The position numbers and the translations under genes were made by a program. The notes below the pieces were generated by a model that had not been told where the DNA came from, did no database searches, and saw only the letters and a list, made by a program, of their open reading frames with translations. Positions 23,191 through 31,596 of a DNA stretch of 35,735 bases are shown one piece after another. The stretch spans positions 1-35,735 of the forward strand of contig CALMLL010000051.1 in assembly GCA_937868075.1 (NCBI GenBank), read 5' to 3'. Positions within the stretch are counted from its first letter, which is position 1, and every line of letters starts with the position of its first letter. Source of the DNA: an uncultured Marmoricola sp. Lineage in GTDB: Bacteria; Actinomycetota; Actinomycetes; Propionibacteriales; Nocardioidaceae.

Positions 23191-24789
23191 TCACGCGAGC
23201 GAGACGAGGTCGGCGTACTCGGGGTTCCACAGGTCCTCGACGCCGTCGGGCAGGATCAGCACGCGGTCGGGTTCGAGCGCATGCACGGCCCCCTCGTCGT
23301 GGGTCACCAACACGATCGCGCCCTGATAGGTCCTGATCGCGCCCAGGACCTCCTCCCGCGAGGCCGGGTCGAGGTTGTTGGTCGGTTCGTCCAGCAGCAG
23401 CACGTTGGCCGAGGAGACCACCAAGATGGCCAACGCCAACCTCGTCTTCTCCCCTCCGGAGAGCACGCCGGCCGGCTTGTAGGCGTCGTCGCCGGAGAAG
23501 AGGAAACTGCCCAGCACCGACCGAGCTTCGGTGTCGGTCAACTGGGGCGCGGCGGCATGGAGGTTGGCCAGGACCGTCCTGGAGACATCGAGGGTCTCGT
23601 GCTCCTGGGCGTAGTAGCCGATCTTGAGTCCGTGCCCGGGGACCACGGTTCCCGTGTCGGGCTGATCGACGCCGGCCAGGATCCGCAGCAGTGTCGTCTT
23701 GCCCGCGCCGTTGAGCCCCAGGATCACCACGCGAGACCCGCGGTCGATGGCCAGGTCGACGTCGGTGAAAACCTCCAGGGAGCCGTAGCTCTTGGAGATC
23801 TCGGAGGCGGTCAGCGGAGTCTTCCCACACGGTGCCGGTGCTGGGAACGCGATCTTGGCAACCCGGTCGGCATGTCGCTGCGCCTCCACCCCGGCCATGA
23901 GCTTCTCGGCTCGTTTGAGCATCGACTGGGCCGCCTGGGCCTTGCTTGCCTTGGCGCGCATGCGGTTGGCCTGGTCGGTCAGGGTCTTGGCCTTGTTCTC
24001 GGCGTTGGCTCGCTCTCGTCGACGGCGCCGCTCGTCGGTCTCCCGCTGCGTGAGATAGGCCTTCCACCCCATGTTGTAGACGTCGATCTCGGCGCGGGTG
24101 GCGTCGAGATGGAGCACCCGGTTGACGCATGCCTCGAGGAGGCCGACATCGTGGGAGATCACCACCAACCCGCCGCGGTAGCTGCGCAGGAAGTCGCGAA
24201 GCCACACGATCGAGTCGGCATCGAGGTGGTTGGTGGGTTCATCGAGCAGCAGTGTCTCGGCATCGCTGAACAGGATGCGGGCCAACTCGACCCGGCGCCG
24301 CTGACCACCGCTGAGGGTGTTGAGGGGTTGGCGCAGCAGCCGCTCCTCGATCCCCAGGGATGCCGCGATCCGGGCCGCTTCGGACTCCGCGGCATAGCCG
24401 CCGCTGGCGTGCAGTTCGGCATCGGCGGCCGCGTAGCGGCGCATGGCTTTCTCGGCGACCGCGGCGTCGGCGCTACCCATCTGCTCCTCGGCGGTCCGCA
24501 GTCGGCGTACGACCGCATCGAGACCGCGTGCGGAGAGGATCCGATCCCGAGCCAACACCTCCAGATCGCCGGTGCGCGGATCTTGGGGCAGATAGCCCAC
24601 GGTCCCGGTCGCCTGCACCGTGCCATCGGCGGGCTGAGCCTCACCGGCCAGGATCTTGGTCAGCGTGGTCTTGCCGGCCCCGTTCCGACCGACGAGTCCG
24701 ACCCGATCACCCGGCCCGATCCGGAACGTGACCCCCTCCATGAGCAGCCGCGCACCCGCGCGAACCTCGAGCTCGTGGGCAGTGATCAC
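23191..24789 (-). CDS. ABC-F family ATPase (ribosome-associated type)
   Basis: The 532-residue soluble protein has two ATPase domains: first Walker A GRNGAGKTT (34-42) with signature LSGGQRRRVELAR and LLLDEPTNHLD; second Walker A GLNGAGKTT with LSGGEKTRLALA and LLLDEPTNNLD. A basic, helical linker (RRRRRERANAENKAKTL) joins them. There is no membrane domain. ABC-F proteins bind ribosomes; some protect against antibiotics, while others such as EttA or Uup act in translation. No resistance assignment can be made here. The GTG at 24789 was chosen because GAGAAGG lies 9 nt upstream; a longer TTG reading starts inside that site. Confidence 0.88.
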   Translation of the reverse strand: MITAHELEVRAGARLLMEGVTFRIGPGDRVGLVGRNGAGKTTLTKILAGEAQPADGTVQATGTVGYLPQDPRTGDLEVLARDRILSARGLDAVVRRLRTAEEQMGSADAAVAEKAMRRYAAADAELHASGGYAAESEAARIAASLGIEERLLRQPLNTLSGGQRRRVELARILFSDAETLLLDEPTNHLDADSIVWLRDFLRSYRGGLVVISHDVGLLEACVNRVLHLDATRAEIDVYNMGWKAYLTQRETDERRRRRERANAENKAKTLTDQANRMRAKASKAQAAQSMLKRAEKLMAGVEAQRHADRVAKIAFPAPAPCGKTPLTASEISKSYGSLEVFTDVDLAIDRGSRVVILGLNGAGKTTLLRILAGVDQPDTGTVVPGHGLKIGYYAQEHETLDVSRTVLANLHAAAPQLTDTEARSVLGSFLFSGDDAYKPAGVLSGGEKTRLALAILVVSSANVLLLDEPTNNLDPASREEVLGAIRTYQGAIVLVTHDEGAVHALEPDRVLILPDGVEDLWNPEYADLVSLA

Positions 24790-24954
24790 CGGAACAAACC
24801 TTCTCAATCGGCCGCGCGTCCCACGTCATGTCGCGGCTTGATCACGATCTGCGGGAAACCTGGAATTGCCTGGAGACGGGTTGGTGTTTCGCTTCGCGGC
24901 GGGGACTACTGTAGCCCTGCACCTGAGCGGTGCACTCATCGAGGAGGATCCCTG
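24790..24954. promoter_or_regulatory. Divergent region between ABC-F and metallopeptidase, with a leader hairpin
   Basis: This 165-bp region holds a TACTGT -10 candidate at 24907-24912 on the plus strand. A 6-bp inverted repeat (TGCACC-N5-GGTGCA) at 24918-24934 falls at the start of the predicted leader. GAGGAGG at 24941-24947 is the ribosome site of the metallopeptidase gene. The inverted repeat could be an operator or a leader hairpin. Confidence 0.4.
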
Positions 24955-25908
24955 ATGCGCTTCAACCCCAAGGCACGGCTCGACCCGTCCCAGATCGACG
25001 ACCAGCGTGGCTCCGGGGGCGGCGGCATGGGCTTCCCCATGCCTGGCGGCGGGGGTGGCGGCAACGGGATCCGCGTAGGCGGCATCGGCGGCCTCATCAT
25101 CATGCTGCTCTTCGTGTTGTTCAGCTGCATGAACGGCGGCGGCGGACTGCCCTTCCCCACCGGCCAGGACCAAGGCACCACCCAGGGCCAGACCCAGGGA
25201 CAAGGCCAGGGTCAGAACTCCGGCAGCGGCGATTTCGCCAACTGCCAGACCGGCCAGGACGCCAACACCAACGAGGACTGCCTTCTCGTCGGCATCGCCA
25301 ACTCGGTCAACGGCTTCTGGAAGGAACAGTTCCCCAAGGAGACCAACGGCGAATACGTCGAGGCGCAGACGGTGCCGTTCTCCGGGTCCGTCAGCACCGC
25401 CTGCGGCGGTGCCACGTCCGATGTCGGGCCGTTCTACTGCCCCAACGACCAGCGGATCTACCTCGACACCACCTTCTTCGGCGACATGCTCCAGCAGCGG
25501 CTGGGCGGCAAGGACTCTGCCTTCACCCGCGCCTACGTCGTCGCGCACGAGTACGGCCACCACATCGAGAACCTCCTCGGCGACATGGGCAAGGTCCGCA
25601 CCCAACAGGGCGCCAACTCCGACGCGGTCAAGCTCGAACTCATGGCCGACTGCCTGGCCGGGGCATGGGCAGCTCACGCATCCCAGGTTCCTGACGCCAA
25701 TGGCGAGGTGCTGATCAGCGACATCACCGACCAAGACATCTCCGATGCCATCCAGGCCGCACAGACCGTCGGCGATGACCGCATCCAGCAGCGCACCTCG
25801 GGCCGGGTCAACCCCGACGCCTGGACCCACGGCTCGGCCCAGCAGCGTGAGGGCGCCTTCAAGCACGGGTTCAAGAACGGCACCATCCGCTCCTGCAACC
25901 TCTTCTGA
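24955..25908 (+). CDS. Membrane-anchored neutral zinc metallopeptidase (YpfJ family)
   Basis: The 317-residue protein has a Gly-rich cytoplasmic N-terminus and one membrane helix (about 44-58, GIGGLIIMLLFVLFS). A Gln/Gly-rich linker (about 69-92) leads to a zinc peptidase domain outside the membrane. The zinc motif HEYGH is at 198-202 and a third-ligand candidate is Glu228 in KLELMADCLAGAW. Paired cysteines in the outer part (Cys97, Cys109, Cys150, Cys162) may form disulfides. The ATG has GAGGAGG 7 nt upstream. The frame is open for 1.8 kb before this start, but that part is antisense shadow of the ABC-F gene. The Ca2+ antiporter gene follows after 4 bp. Confidence 0.87.
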   Translation: MRFNPKARLDPSQIDDQRGSGGGGMGFPMPGGGGGGNGIRVGGIGGLIIMLLFVLFSCMNGGGGLPFPTGQDQGTTQGQTQGQGQGQNSGSGDFANCQTGQDANTNEDCLLVGIANSVNGFWKEQFPKETNGEYVEAQTVPFSGSVSTACGGATSDVGPFYCPNDQRIYLDTTFFGDMLQQRLGGKDSAFTRAYVVAHEYGHHIENLLGDMGKVRTQQGANSDAVKLELMADCLAGAWAAHASQVPDANGEVLISDITDQDISDAIQAAQTVGDDRIQQRTSGRVNPDAWTHGSAQQREGAFKHGFKNGTIRSCNLF

Positions 25909-25912
25909 GCAC

Positions 25913-27022
25913 ATGACGACTCCTCAGACCCCGAGCACCCAGGACTCGGTTGGGTCTCCCACCCTGGCTCGCTCCGACTGGGTGATCCTCGGCGGCGGCG
26001 GGGTTCTGGTGGTGCTGGCCGGGTTGGCCCACTACGGCGGCTGGAACGAGGTGCTCGCCTTCGTGCTCTCCGCCGGCGCGGTCACGATGTTGGCCTCCCT
26101 GGTGGGGCGCAGCGTCGAGCAGTTGGGTGACCGATTCGGGCCCGGTGCGACCGGTGTGCTGCAGAGCGCCTTGGGCAACCTGCCGGAACTCTTCATCGCC
26201 TTCTTTGCGCTCAAAGCTGGCCTGGTCGATGTCGTGCAGGCCGCGATCGTCGGTTCGATCCTGGCCAACCTCCTGCTGGTGTTGGGCCTGGCGTTCCTCA
26301 TCGGCGGACTCAAGCACGGTCCGCAGAAGCTCGGCTCCGAGAGAGCTCGGACCATCACGGTGCTGATGCTGCTCAGCGTCACCGCGATGCTGATCCCGTC
26401 ATTGGCCCACCAGTTGCACAGCAAAGCCGACGTCCACGAACCGACCTTCTCGGTGATCGTGTCCGTGGTCCTGCTGGTGCTGTTCGCCCTGTCGTTGCCC
26501 TTCTCGCTGCGCAAGGACTCCTCGGGATCCGACCAGGACCTCCACGCCGAGCCCCCCCGGTGGCCGGTCGCGCTGGCCGTCGGCCTGCTGGCCATCGCCG
26601 GTGTGCTGGCCGCGTTCGTCTCGGACTGGTTCGTGGTGGCCTTGGAGCCGGCCATGTCGGCGCTCAACATCAACCAGTTCTTCGCTGGTCTGGTGATCGT
26701 GGCGATCGCCGGCAACGCGATCGAGAACCTCGTCGGCGTACAACTGGCGGCCAAGGGCAACTCCGAGTACGCCTTCTCGGTCGTGCTGAACTCCCCCCTG
26801 CAGATCGCCCTCGTGCTGGCCCCGCTGCTGGTGATCGCCTCCCAGGTGTTCGGTCTGGCCTCGCTGACGCTGGTCTTCAGCCCGATGCTGGTCGCGGCGC
26901 TGCTGTTGGCGGTCATCCTGGCGGCCTTCATCAGCTTCGACGGAGAGTCCACCTGGCTGGAGGGGGCGACCCTGATCGCGCTGTACGCGATCATCGCGGT
27001 GTCGTTCTTCTGGGGCGCCTGA
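25913..27022 (+). CDS. Sodium/calcium exchanger family, Ca2+/H+ antiporter (CaxA-like)
   Basis: The 369-residue integral membrane protein has about eleven helices arranged as two inverted halves. The first alpha repeat carries LGNLPELFIAFFALKAG and the second GNAIENLVGVQLAAKGNSEYAF; their Glu and Asn residues form the cation site in this family. A hydrophilic loop between halves (RKDSSGSDQDLHAEPP) separates them. It should export Ca2+ or a similar cation in exchange for protons. The ATG lies 4 bp after the metallopeptidase stop, so the two genes form one unit. It is convergent with the ABC-2 permease. Confidence 0.87.
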   Translation: MTTPQTPSTQDSVGSPTLARSDWVILGGGGVLVVLAGLAHYGGWNEVLAFVLSAGAVTMLASLVGRSVEQLGDRFGPGATGVLQSALGNLPELFIAFFALKAGLVDVVQAAIVGSILANLLLVLGLAFLIGGLKHGPQKLGSERARTITVLMLLSVTAMLIPSLAHQLHSKADVHEPTFSVIVSVVLLVLFALSLPFSLRKDSSGSDQDLHAEPPRWPVALAVGLLAIAGVLAAFVSDWFVVALEPAMSALNINQFFAGLVIVAIAGNAIENLVGVQLAAKGNSEYAFSVVLNSPLQIALVLAPLLVIASQVFGLASLTLVFSPMLVAALLLAVILAAFISFDGESTWLEGATLIALYAIIAVSFFWGA

Positions 27023-27038
27023 GCACCAGGTCGGCCGG

Positions 27039-27049
27039 CCCCACAGGGG
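27039..27049. terminator. Weak GC hairpin in the convergent gap
   Basis: CCCC-ACA-GGGG lies in the 34-bp gap between the antiporter and ABC-2 permease stops, next to a GGCCGGCC palindrome. There is no T-tract. This is a possible terminator only. Confidence 0.2.
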
Positions 27050-27056
27050 GGATCAG

Positions 27057-28652
27057 TTAGCCGACGTCGCGGCGCCGGAAGGCCAGCGCGCCACCCACCA
27101 CGGCGACCACGCACAGGCCGACGATCACCGAGATGGCCCCGGTGACCTCGAACTGCTCCACCGGCATCTTCGGCATGTGAGCGAAGGGGGATGCCTTGAT
27201 CACCCACGAAGGCAGGTCGAGCAGTTCGCCGATCTGCCCCACGACCACCGAGCCGACCAGGAAGACCCACCCGACCGGCGCCCAGGACGATCTGACCCCG
27301 AAGGCGAGGGCACTGAGGGCCACGATCGCCCAGGTCGCCGGGGACTGCCCTACGGCCGCTGCAAGAAGGCGCCCGGTCTGATCGGCCACGTCACTCTCGG
27401 CGCGACCGAAGGCCAGCCCCGTCCCCAGGCCGAAACACGCCAACAGTGCCGTGCTTGAGACCAAGGCGAAACCCACGACCCAGGCGTAGAGGCGGATCCG
27501 GGAGACTCCGCCAGCAAGGACGTTCTCCAGCCGACCGGAAACCTCCTCGGTGTGAGCCCGGTTGACCACCGAGACCCCATAGGCGGCCGCCGCGACTGCC
27601 ATGAAGGACGTCTCGATGGCGAGGAAGGCATCCTTGAGCAGCCCCGAGCCACCCATGCGTTTGAGCATGTCCTGCACCTCTGTGGAGCCGGCGAACTGCG
27701 CCGCCGAGGGCGCGATGCTGCCGAGCACGGCGCCGAGGGCGAACAGTCCAAGACACCAACCCACCAGACCCGGGCGATGCAACCGCAACACCAACGATCC
27801 GTATCCGGTCAGCGTGCCGGTCGGACTGCCTGGACGGGCCGCGATCAGGCCGTCACCCAGGTCACGGCGAGAGCGCAACCAGAAACTCAGCGCCACCCCG
27901 ACCGCGAAGGCGAGCGCGAACAACGCCATGGGCCACCACTGCTCGCCCGCGTAGGCACGCATGCGCGAGGCCCAGCCGAAGGGTGAGAGCCACACCAGCC
28001 ATGCGGTGTCGGTGGCGTCACCGGCCGCACGGGCGACGTACAAGGTGGCCATCACCGTGGCCACCATTCCGGCGACTGTCCGGGCGCTGCTGAAGAGTTG
28101 TGCGATCACCGCGGTCAACGCGGTCGCGAACAACGCCAAGCCGGCCCATGCCATGCCGAAGGCGAAGGAGCCCGCCGTGGGCAGCCCGGTCGCGATGTTG
28201 CCCAGAGCCACCAGCACGCCGAGCAGAAGGGCGAGCCCCCCGGCCTGCACGATCGCGGCTGCGAGCGGCGCTTGGGGGCCGGTCGCGGTGGCCGAAACCA
28301 GATCGGCGCGTCCGCTCTCCTCCTCCAGTCGGGTGTGCCGACGAACGAGTACGACGAACAGGATCGTCATCAGAGCGCCGAACAGGAGCACCAGTTTGAA
28401 GATCGCCAGGGACCCCATCGATCGCTCGTCGAAGATCGGCCCGTACATCGCCACCAACGCGGCGTTGGTGTTCACCGCATGAGCGGCGGCGACGCCGGCC
28501 GCCGCATCACCGTAGAGATCGATCGTGGCCTTTGCTGAAGACGCCGTCGTCAGGACCAACGCTGCCAGCCAGCCTGCGACCATGACCCGGTCCCGACGCA
28601 TCGCCAGGCGTAGGAGACCGGCCGTCCCGGCCAATCCGTGAGCCGCGGTCAT
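27057..28652 (-). CDS. ABC-2 type exporter permease (large, about 12 helices)
   Basis: The 531-residue hydrophobic protein has two similar halves: LAMRRDRVMVAGWLAALVLTT near the start and LRLHRPGLVGWCLGLFALGAVLG at about residue 290. This is the double-length permease type often annotated as an exporter of polyketide-like antibiotics. Its ATG overlaps the stop of the ATPase gene (4 bp), so the two form one ABC exporter. Substrate unknown. The fusion or duplication of two six-helix units explains why one permease gene is enough. Confidence 0.84.
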   Translation of the reverse strand: MTAAHGLAGTAGLLRLAMRRDRVMVAGWLAALVLTTASSAKATIDLYGDAAAGVAAAHAVNTNAALVAMYGPIFDERSMGSLAIFKLVLLFGALMTILFVVLVRRHTRLEEESGRADLVSATATGPQAPLAAAIVQAGGLALLLGVLVALGNIATGLPTAGSFAFGMAWAGLALFATALTAVIAQLFSSARTVAGMVATVMATLYVARAAGDATDTAWLVWLSPFGWASRMRAYAGEQWWPMALFALAFAVGVALSFWLRSRRDLGDGLIAARPGSPTGTLTGYGSLVLRLHRPGLVGWCLGLFALGAVLGSIAPSAAQFAGSTEVQDMLKRMGGSGLLKDAFLAIETSFMAVAAAAYGVSVVNRAHTEEVSGRLENVLAGGVSRIRLYAWVVGFALVSSTALLACFGLGTGLAFGRAESDVADQTGRLLAAAVGQSPATWAIVALSALAFGVRSSWAPVGWVFLVGSVVVGQIGELLDLPSWVIKASPFAHMPKMPVEQFEVTGAISVIVGLCVVAVVGGALAFRRRDVG

Positions 28653-29596
28653 GACGTCGGCTCCGAGCGATGCCGCCCAGCGGCCCCGGCAACCTCGACA
28701 GGAGAGCCTTCGAATGACCCATGGGCGTACACGTCTCGGAACAGTTCCTCCAGGGACGGCTGGCGCGTCTCGAGGCTGACCAGGCCCGCCCGCCCGAGCG
28801 CGGTGGCAAGCGCGGTGAGCGCCTCCCCGTCGACGGTTCCTTCGACGGTGGTGTCCGTCGCGGCCAAGTCGGCCCCACCCGGCACCCCGCTCAGGTCGAC
28901 CGGGCTGGAGGTCACCGCATGGACTCGGATGCGGGACAGGTGCCGCAACTGCGCCAGACTGCCTGTCTCCACGGTCTTTCCCGACTTGATGATCGTGACC
29001 CGGTCACACAGGTGCTCGACCTCGGACAGGATGTGGCTCGACAACAACACGGTGCACCCGTCGGCCACGCGCTCGCGAACGCACTCGCGGAAGGTGTCTT
29101 CCATCAGGGGATCGAGGCCGCTGGTGGGCTCGTCGAGGAGGAGGAGTTCCGGTGAGCCCGCCAACGCAGCGACCAGGGCCACTTTCTGGCGGTTGCCCTT
29201 GGAGTAGGTGCGGCCCTTCTTCGATGGGTCGAGGTCGAAACGCTCGACCAGCGCGTCGCGATCGCCCGCGCTGGCTCCGCGCATGCGCAGGAGCATGTCA
29301 ATGACTTCACCACCGGTCAGGTTGGGCCACAGCGAGACATCACCAGGGACGTAGGCCATCCGGCGGTGGATGGCGACCGCGTCCGACCAAGGGTCGAGAT
29401 CGAGCACGCTGGCGGTGCCGGCGTTGACACCGATCTGCCCGAGGAGCGCTCGGATCGTGGTCGACTTACCGGCCCCGTTGGGCCCGAGGAACCCGTGCAC
29501 CTCGCCCTTCTCAACAGTGAGATCGAGACCATCGAGGGCCCGGGTCCGACCGAAGGTCTTGACGAGTCCACGAACGTTGATGACCGGTGTGCTCAT
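28649..29596 (-). CDS. ABC-2 exporter ATP-binding protein (DrrA-like)
   Basis: The 315-residue ATPase has Walker A GPNGAGKST (38-46), a variant signature YSKGNRQKVAL, Walker B LLLLDEPTSGLD and H-loop SSHILSEV. A C-terminal domain of about 90 residues is typical of DrrA/CcmA-like exporter ATPases. The YSKGNRQ form in place of LSGGQ is common in this branch. I chose the ATG at 29596 (MSTPVINVRGLVKTF); GATAGT lies 6 nt upstream, suggesting its own leaderless promoter. An alternative ATG at 29614 adds six residues. Confidence 0.85.
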   Translation of the reverse strand: MSTPVINVRGLVKTFGRTRALDGLDLTVEKGEVHGFLGPNGAGKSTTIRALLGQIGVNAGTASVLDLDPWSDAVAIHRRMAYVPGDVSLWPNLTGGEVIDMLLRMRGASAGDRDALVERFDLDPSKKGRTYSKGNRQKVALVAALAGSPELLLLDEPTSGLDPLMEDTFRECVRERVADGCTVLLSSHILSEVEHLCDRVTIIKSGKTVETGSLAQLRHLSRIRVHAVTSSPVDLSGVPGGADLAATDTTVEGTVDGEALTALATALGRAGLVSLETRQPSLEELFRDVYAHGSFEGSPVEVAGAAGRHRSEPTS

Positions 29597-29642
29597 GTGT
29601 CGACTATCCACCATGCGCCGTCGGCAACCAACGACACCCGCC

Positions 29643-30554
29643 TCAGAGCAGGGCCTCCACCTGATCGAAGACGCGTTGCAGTCGCCGAAGGGTCGGGGCG
29701 ACGCTGGGGTGGCGATACTTCCCGGCCAGTGCCCCGGGACTCACCGCCGCGCGAGCCAGCACATGCTCGGCGCGCATCAACACGGTGTAGACGGCAGTGA
29801 TCCGCGCGCCGAGGAGCACTTGGGCGTGCTCACCGCCGGCCGCCTCGACGTACGCCGACAACAAGACCTCGAAGTCCTCCTTCTCCGACAAGGCCAGATA
29901 GCCCAGATCGAATCCGAGCGGGGCCAGACCGTAGCCGCCCCAATCGAGGGCCAGCACGTCATCCCCCTCGCGGCCACGCAGGTTGGCCGGCGTCGCGTCA
30001 CCGTGCGCGGGCACCAATGGCAGCGAATCGAGGGCGTTGAGGTGATGGCCGCGACGAGTCCACAAGCGGTCGGCGACGTCGGCCAGGGTCGTGCGGGCCA
30101 AGGTGGGCCAGCCGCCACGCCGTTCGGCCGCAATCAAGCGCGAACGCAACACGCCGGTCGTCGTCCAGGGTCGTTCAGGCAGGTTCTGGGTCGCGAATCT
30201 GCCCAGCGCCTGGGCCCGGAAGAGGCCCGAGGTCTCGGACTGGTCGACTGCGGCCTGCCACAGGACCACACCGGTCTCGTCCTCATCGACGCGCAGCACC
30301 TCCGGTGATCGCAGGCCCGCTGTTGCCACGACATCCCCGGCCAACGCCAGATCGGCCTCGCGACGCCAATAGCCGAAGTGGCGCGGATCGCTCAGTTCTC
30401 GAGGATCGCCTGGTAGCGGCCGGGCGGCACGTTTGACCACCCAGGTCCGGCCTGAGGATTCGGCGAGCCAGAGACGCGCACCCGAACGCCCGGAATGGGG
30501 CAACGTGGCCCACGCCGGATCGGGCTCCCAGGCGGTCTCCCGGGCTTCCAGCAT
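29643..30554 (-). CDS. Aminoglycoside phosphotransferase-fold kinase, substrate unknown
   Basis: The 303-residue protein of the APH/choline kinase fold has the nucleotide-binding lysine region WVVKRAARP (about 38-46), the catalytic motif AHGDATPANL (Asp186, Asn191) and the metal-binding LALDWGGYG (Asp204). These show a likely active small-molecule kinase. It does not match a known resistance enzyme as far as I can judge, and the family includes many metabolic kinases. The ATG at 30554 has GGGAG 5 nt upstream; a GTG at 30566 is the alternative. It follows the acVLRF1 gene closely on the same strand. Confidence 0.8.
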   Translation of the reverse strand: MLEARETAWEPDPAWATLPHSGRSGARLWLAESSGRTWVVKRAARPLPGDPRELSDPRHFGYWRREADLALAGDVVATAGLRSPEVLRVDEDETGVVLWQAAVDQSETSGLFRAQALGRFATQNLPERPWTTTGVLRSRLIAAERRGGWPTLARTTLADVADRLWTRRGHHLNALDSLPLVPAHGDATPANLRGREGDDVLALDWGGYGLAPLGFDLGYLALSEKEDFEVLLSAYVEAAGGEHAQVLLGARITAVYTVLMRAEHVLARAAVSPGALAGKYRHPSVAPTLRRLQRVFDQVEALL

Positions 30555-30579
30555 GCGCGCTCCCACGGTGGTCAGGGGG

Positions 30580-31215
30580 CTAGTCGGCGTTGGTCACGCT
30601 CATCTTGACAGAGCAGGCGCTCTCCACCGCGGATTCGACCACGCGTCGGCGCGGGTCGGGAACGGCCAACCAGGAGCCCACCACCTCACACCCGGGCAGA
30701 CCTGTCAGCACTTCTCGGATCGCCTCGCGGTCACCTCCGACCACGAGGGGTCCCGGTCGCAGGATCTGCCGAGCATGCCCGAGGGCAGCCTCGTAGGCCT
30801 GTCGGGCCTGATTGTCTCGGCGTCGAGCGAACCGCTGTTGGGACTGTCCACCCGCCTTGCTGCGGCCTTGGACATGCCGCTGCCCGATCTTGAGTTCGAC
30901 GATCCGATCCTCTTGAACATCGGCGACCGCGAATCCGCCTTTGCGGACCAGCAGCAGCCCCCAGCGCGCCGGCGGCTCGGCCGCCTCGGCCAGCGAGAAG
31001 ATGTCAGGTTCGCCGGAGAACGCTCGGGAGAAGGGCAACCGGGCGGTGACGTGTGACCCGTCCTCGGCCCGACCCACCAGGGCACCGTCGCGGACCTCCA
31101 GGCCCACAGCGCCATGCCGCTTGGTGAAGTTGGCGAACCAGGCGGCAAGTCGACGCGGTGCGACCTCGACGTGTCGAATCTCCCCTGGTCGAGCCCCCAC
31201 GGGCTGATTCTCCAC
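30580..31215 (-). CDS. acVLRF1-family peptidyl-tRNA hydrolase (actinobacterial Vms1-like release factor)
   Basis: The 211-residue protein has a release-factor-like catalytic loop, GRSKAGGQSQQRFARRR, with Gly-Gly-Gln at residues 122-124 followed by a strongly basic helix. Vms1/ANKZF1-like factors use such a loop to cleave peptidyl-tRNA from stalled ribosomes; the actinobacterial branch is called acVLRF1. The N-terminal half (RHVEVAPRRLAAWFANFTKRHG) and the C-terminal Rossmann-like part (LVVGGDREAIREVL) agree with that family. The GTG start has GGGAGG 8 nt upstream. It lies 27 bp after sufT and may be co-transcribed with the suf operon. Confidence 0.78.
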   Translation of the reverse strand: MENQPVGARPGEIRHVEVAPRRLAAWFANFTKRHGAVGLEVRDGALVGRAEDGSHVTARLPFSRAFSGEPDIFSLAEAAEPPARWGLLLVRKGGFAVADVQEDRIVELKIGQRHVQGRSKAGGQSQQRFARRRDNQARQAYEAALGHARQILRPGPLVVGGDREAIREVLTGLPGCEVVGSWLAVPDPRRRVVESAVESACSVKMSVTNAD

Positions 31216-31242
31216 AGGCTGATCCTCCCGGGGCCGACCCGC

Positions 31243-31596
31243 TCAGACGTTGAAGCCGAGGGCGCGCAGTTGCTCGCGACCGTCGTCGGTGATCTTGTCC
31301 GGGCCCCACGGGGGCATCCAGACCCAGTTGATCGTCACATCGGCGACCATGCCCTCGAGTGCTCCACGTGTCTGGTCCTCGATCACGTCGGTCAGCGGAC
31401 ATGCGGCCGAGGTCAAAGTCATGTCCAAGACACAGTCGGAGGACTCATCCAGGTGGACGTCGTAGACGAGCCCGAGATCGACGACGTTGATCCCGAGTTC
31501 GGGGTCGACGACGTCCTTCATCGCCTCGATCACGTCGTCGCGGGTCGCTTTGGTGGCCACCCCGGAGAGGTCCACCTCGGGCAGGTCGTCGTTCAT
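31243..31596 (-). CDS. sufT: SufT-like DUF59/MIP18 Fe-S assembly protein
   Basis: The 117-residue protein has a DUF59 core: DDVIEAMKDVVDPELGINVVDLGLVYDV followed by LTSAACPLTD with the conserved Cys66, and the ending WVWMPPWGPDKITDDGREQL typical of the actinobacterial suf-linked form. Family members help deliver iron-sulfur clusters to target proteins. Its ATG overlaps the sufU stop (4 bp) and has GGAGGAG upstream, so it is the last gene of the suf operon proper. Confidence 0.86.
   Translation of the reverse strand: MNDDLPEVDLSGVATKATRDDVIEAMKDVVDPELGINVVDLGLVYDVHLDESSDCVLDMTLTSAACPLTDVIEDQTRGALEGMVADVTINWVWMPPWGPDKITDDGREQLRALGFNV

Noticed and set aside
23179..24954. Plus-strand open frame running 1.8 kb into the metallopeptidase start, as if it were a 909-residue fusion
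   Set aside because: The upstream part is exactly antisense to the ABC-F gene, rich in Gly, His, Asp and Val as GC-rich shadows are, and the metallopeptidase has its own GAGGAGG and normal N-terminus at 24955.
29643..30554. Aminoglycoside resistance gene
   Set aside because: Only general kinase motifs are present, and most APH-fold proteins in actinobacterial chromosomes are not resistance enzymes.
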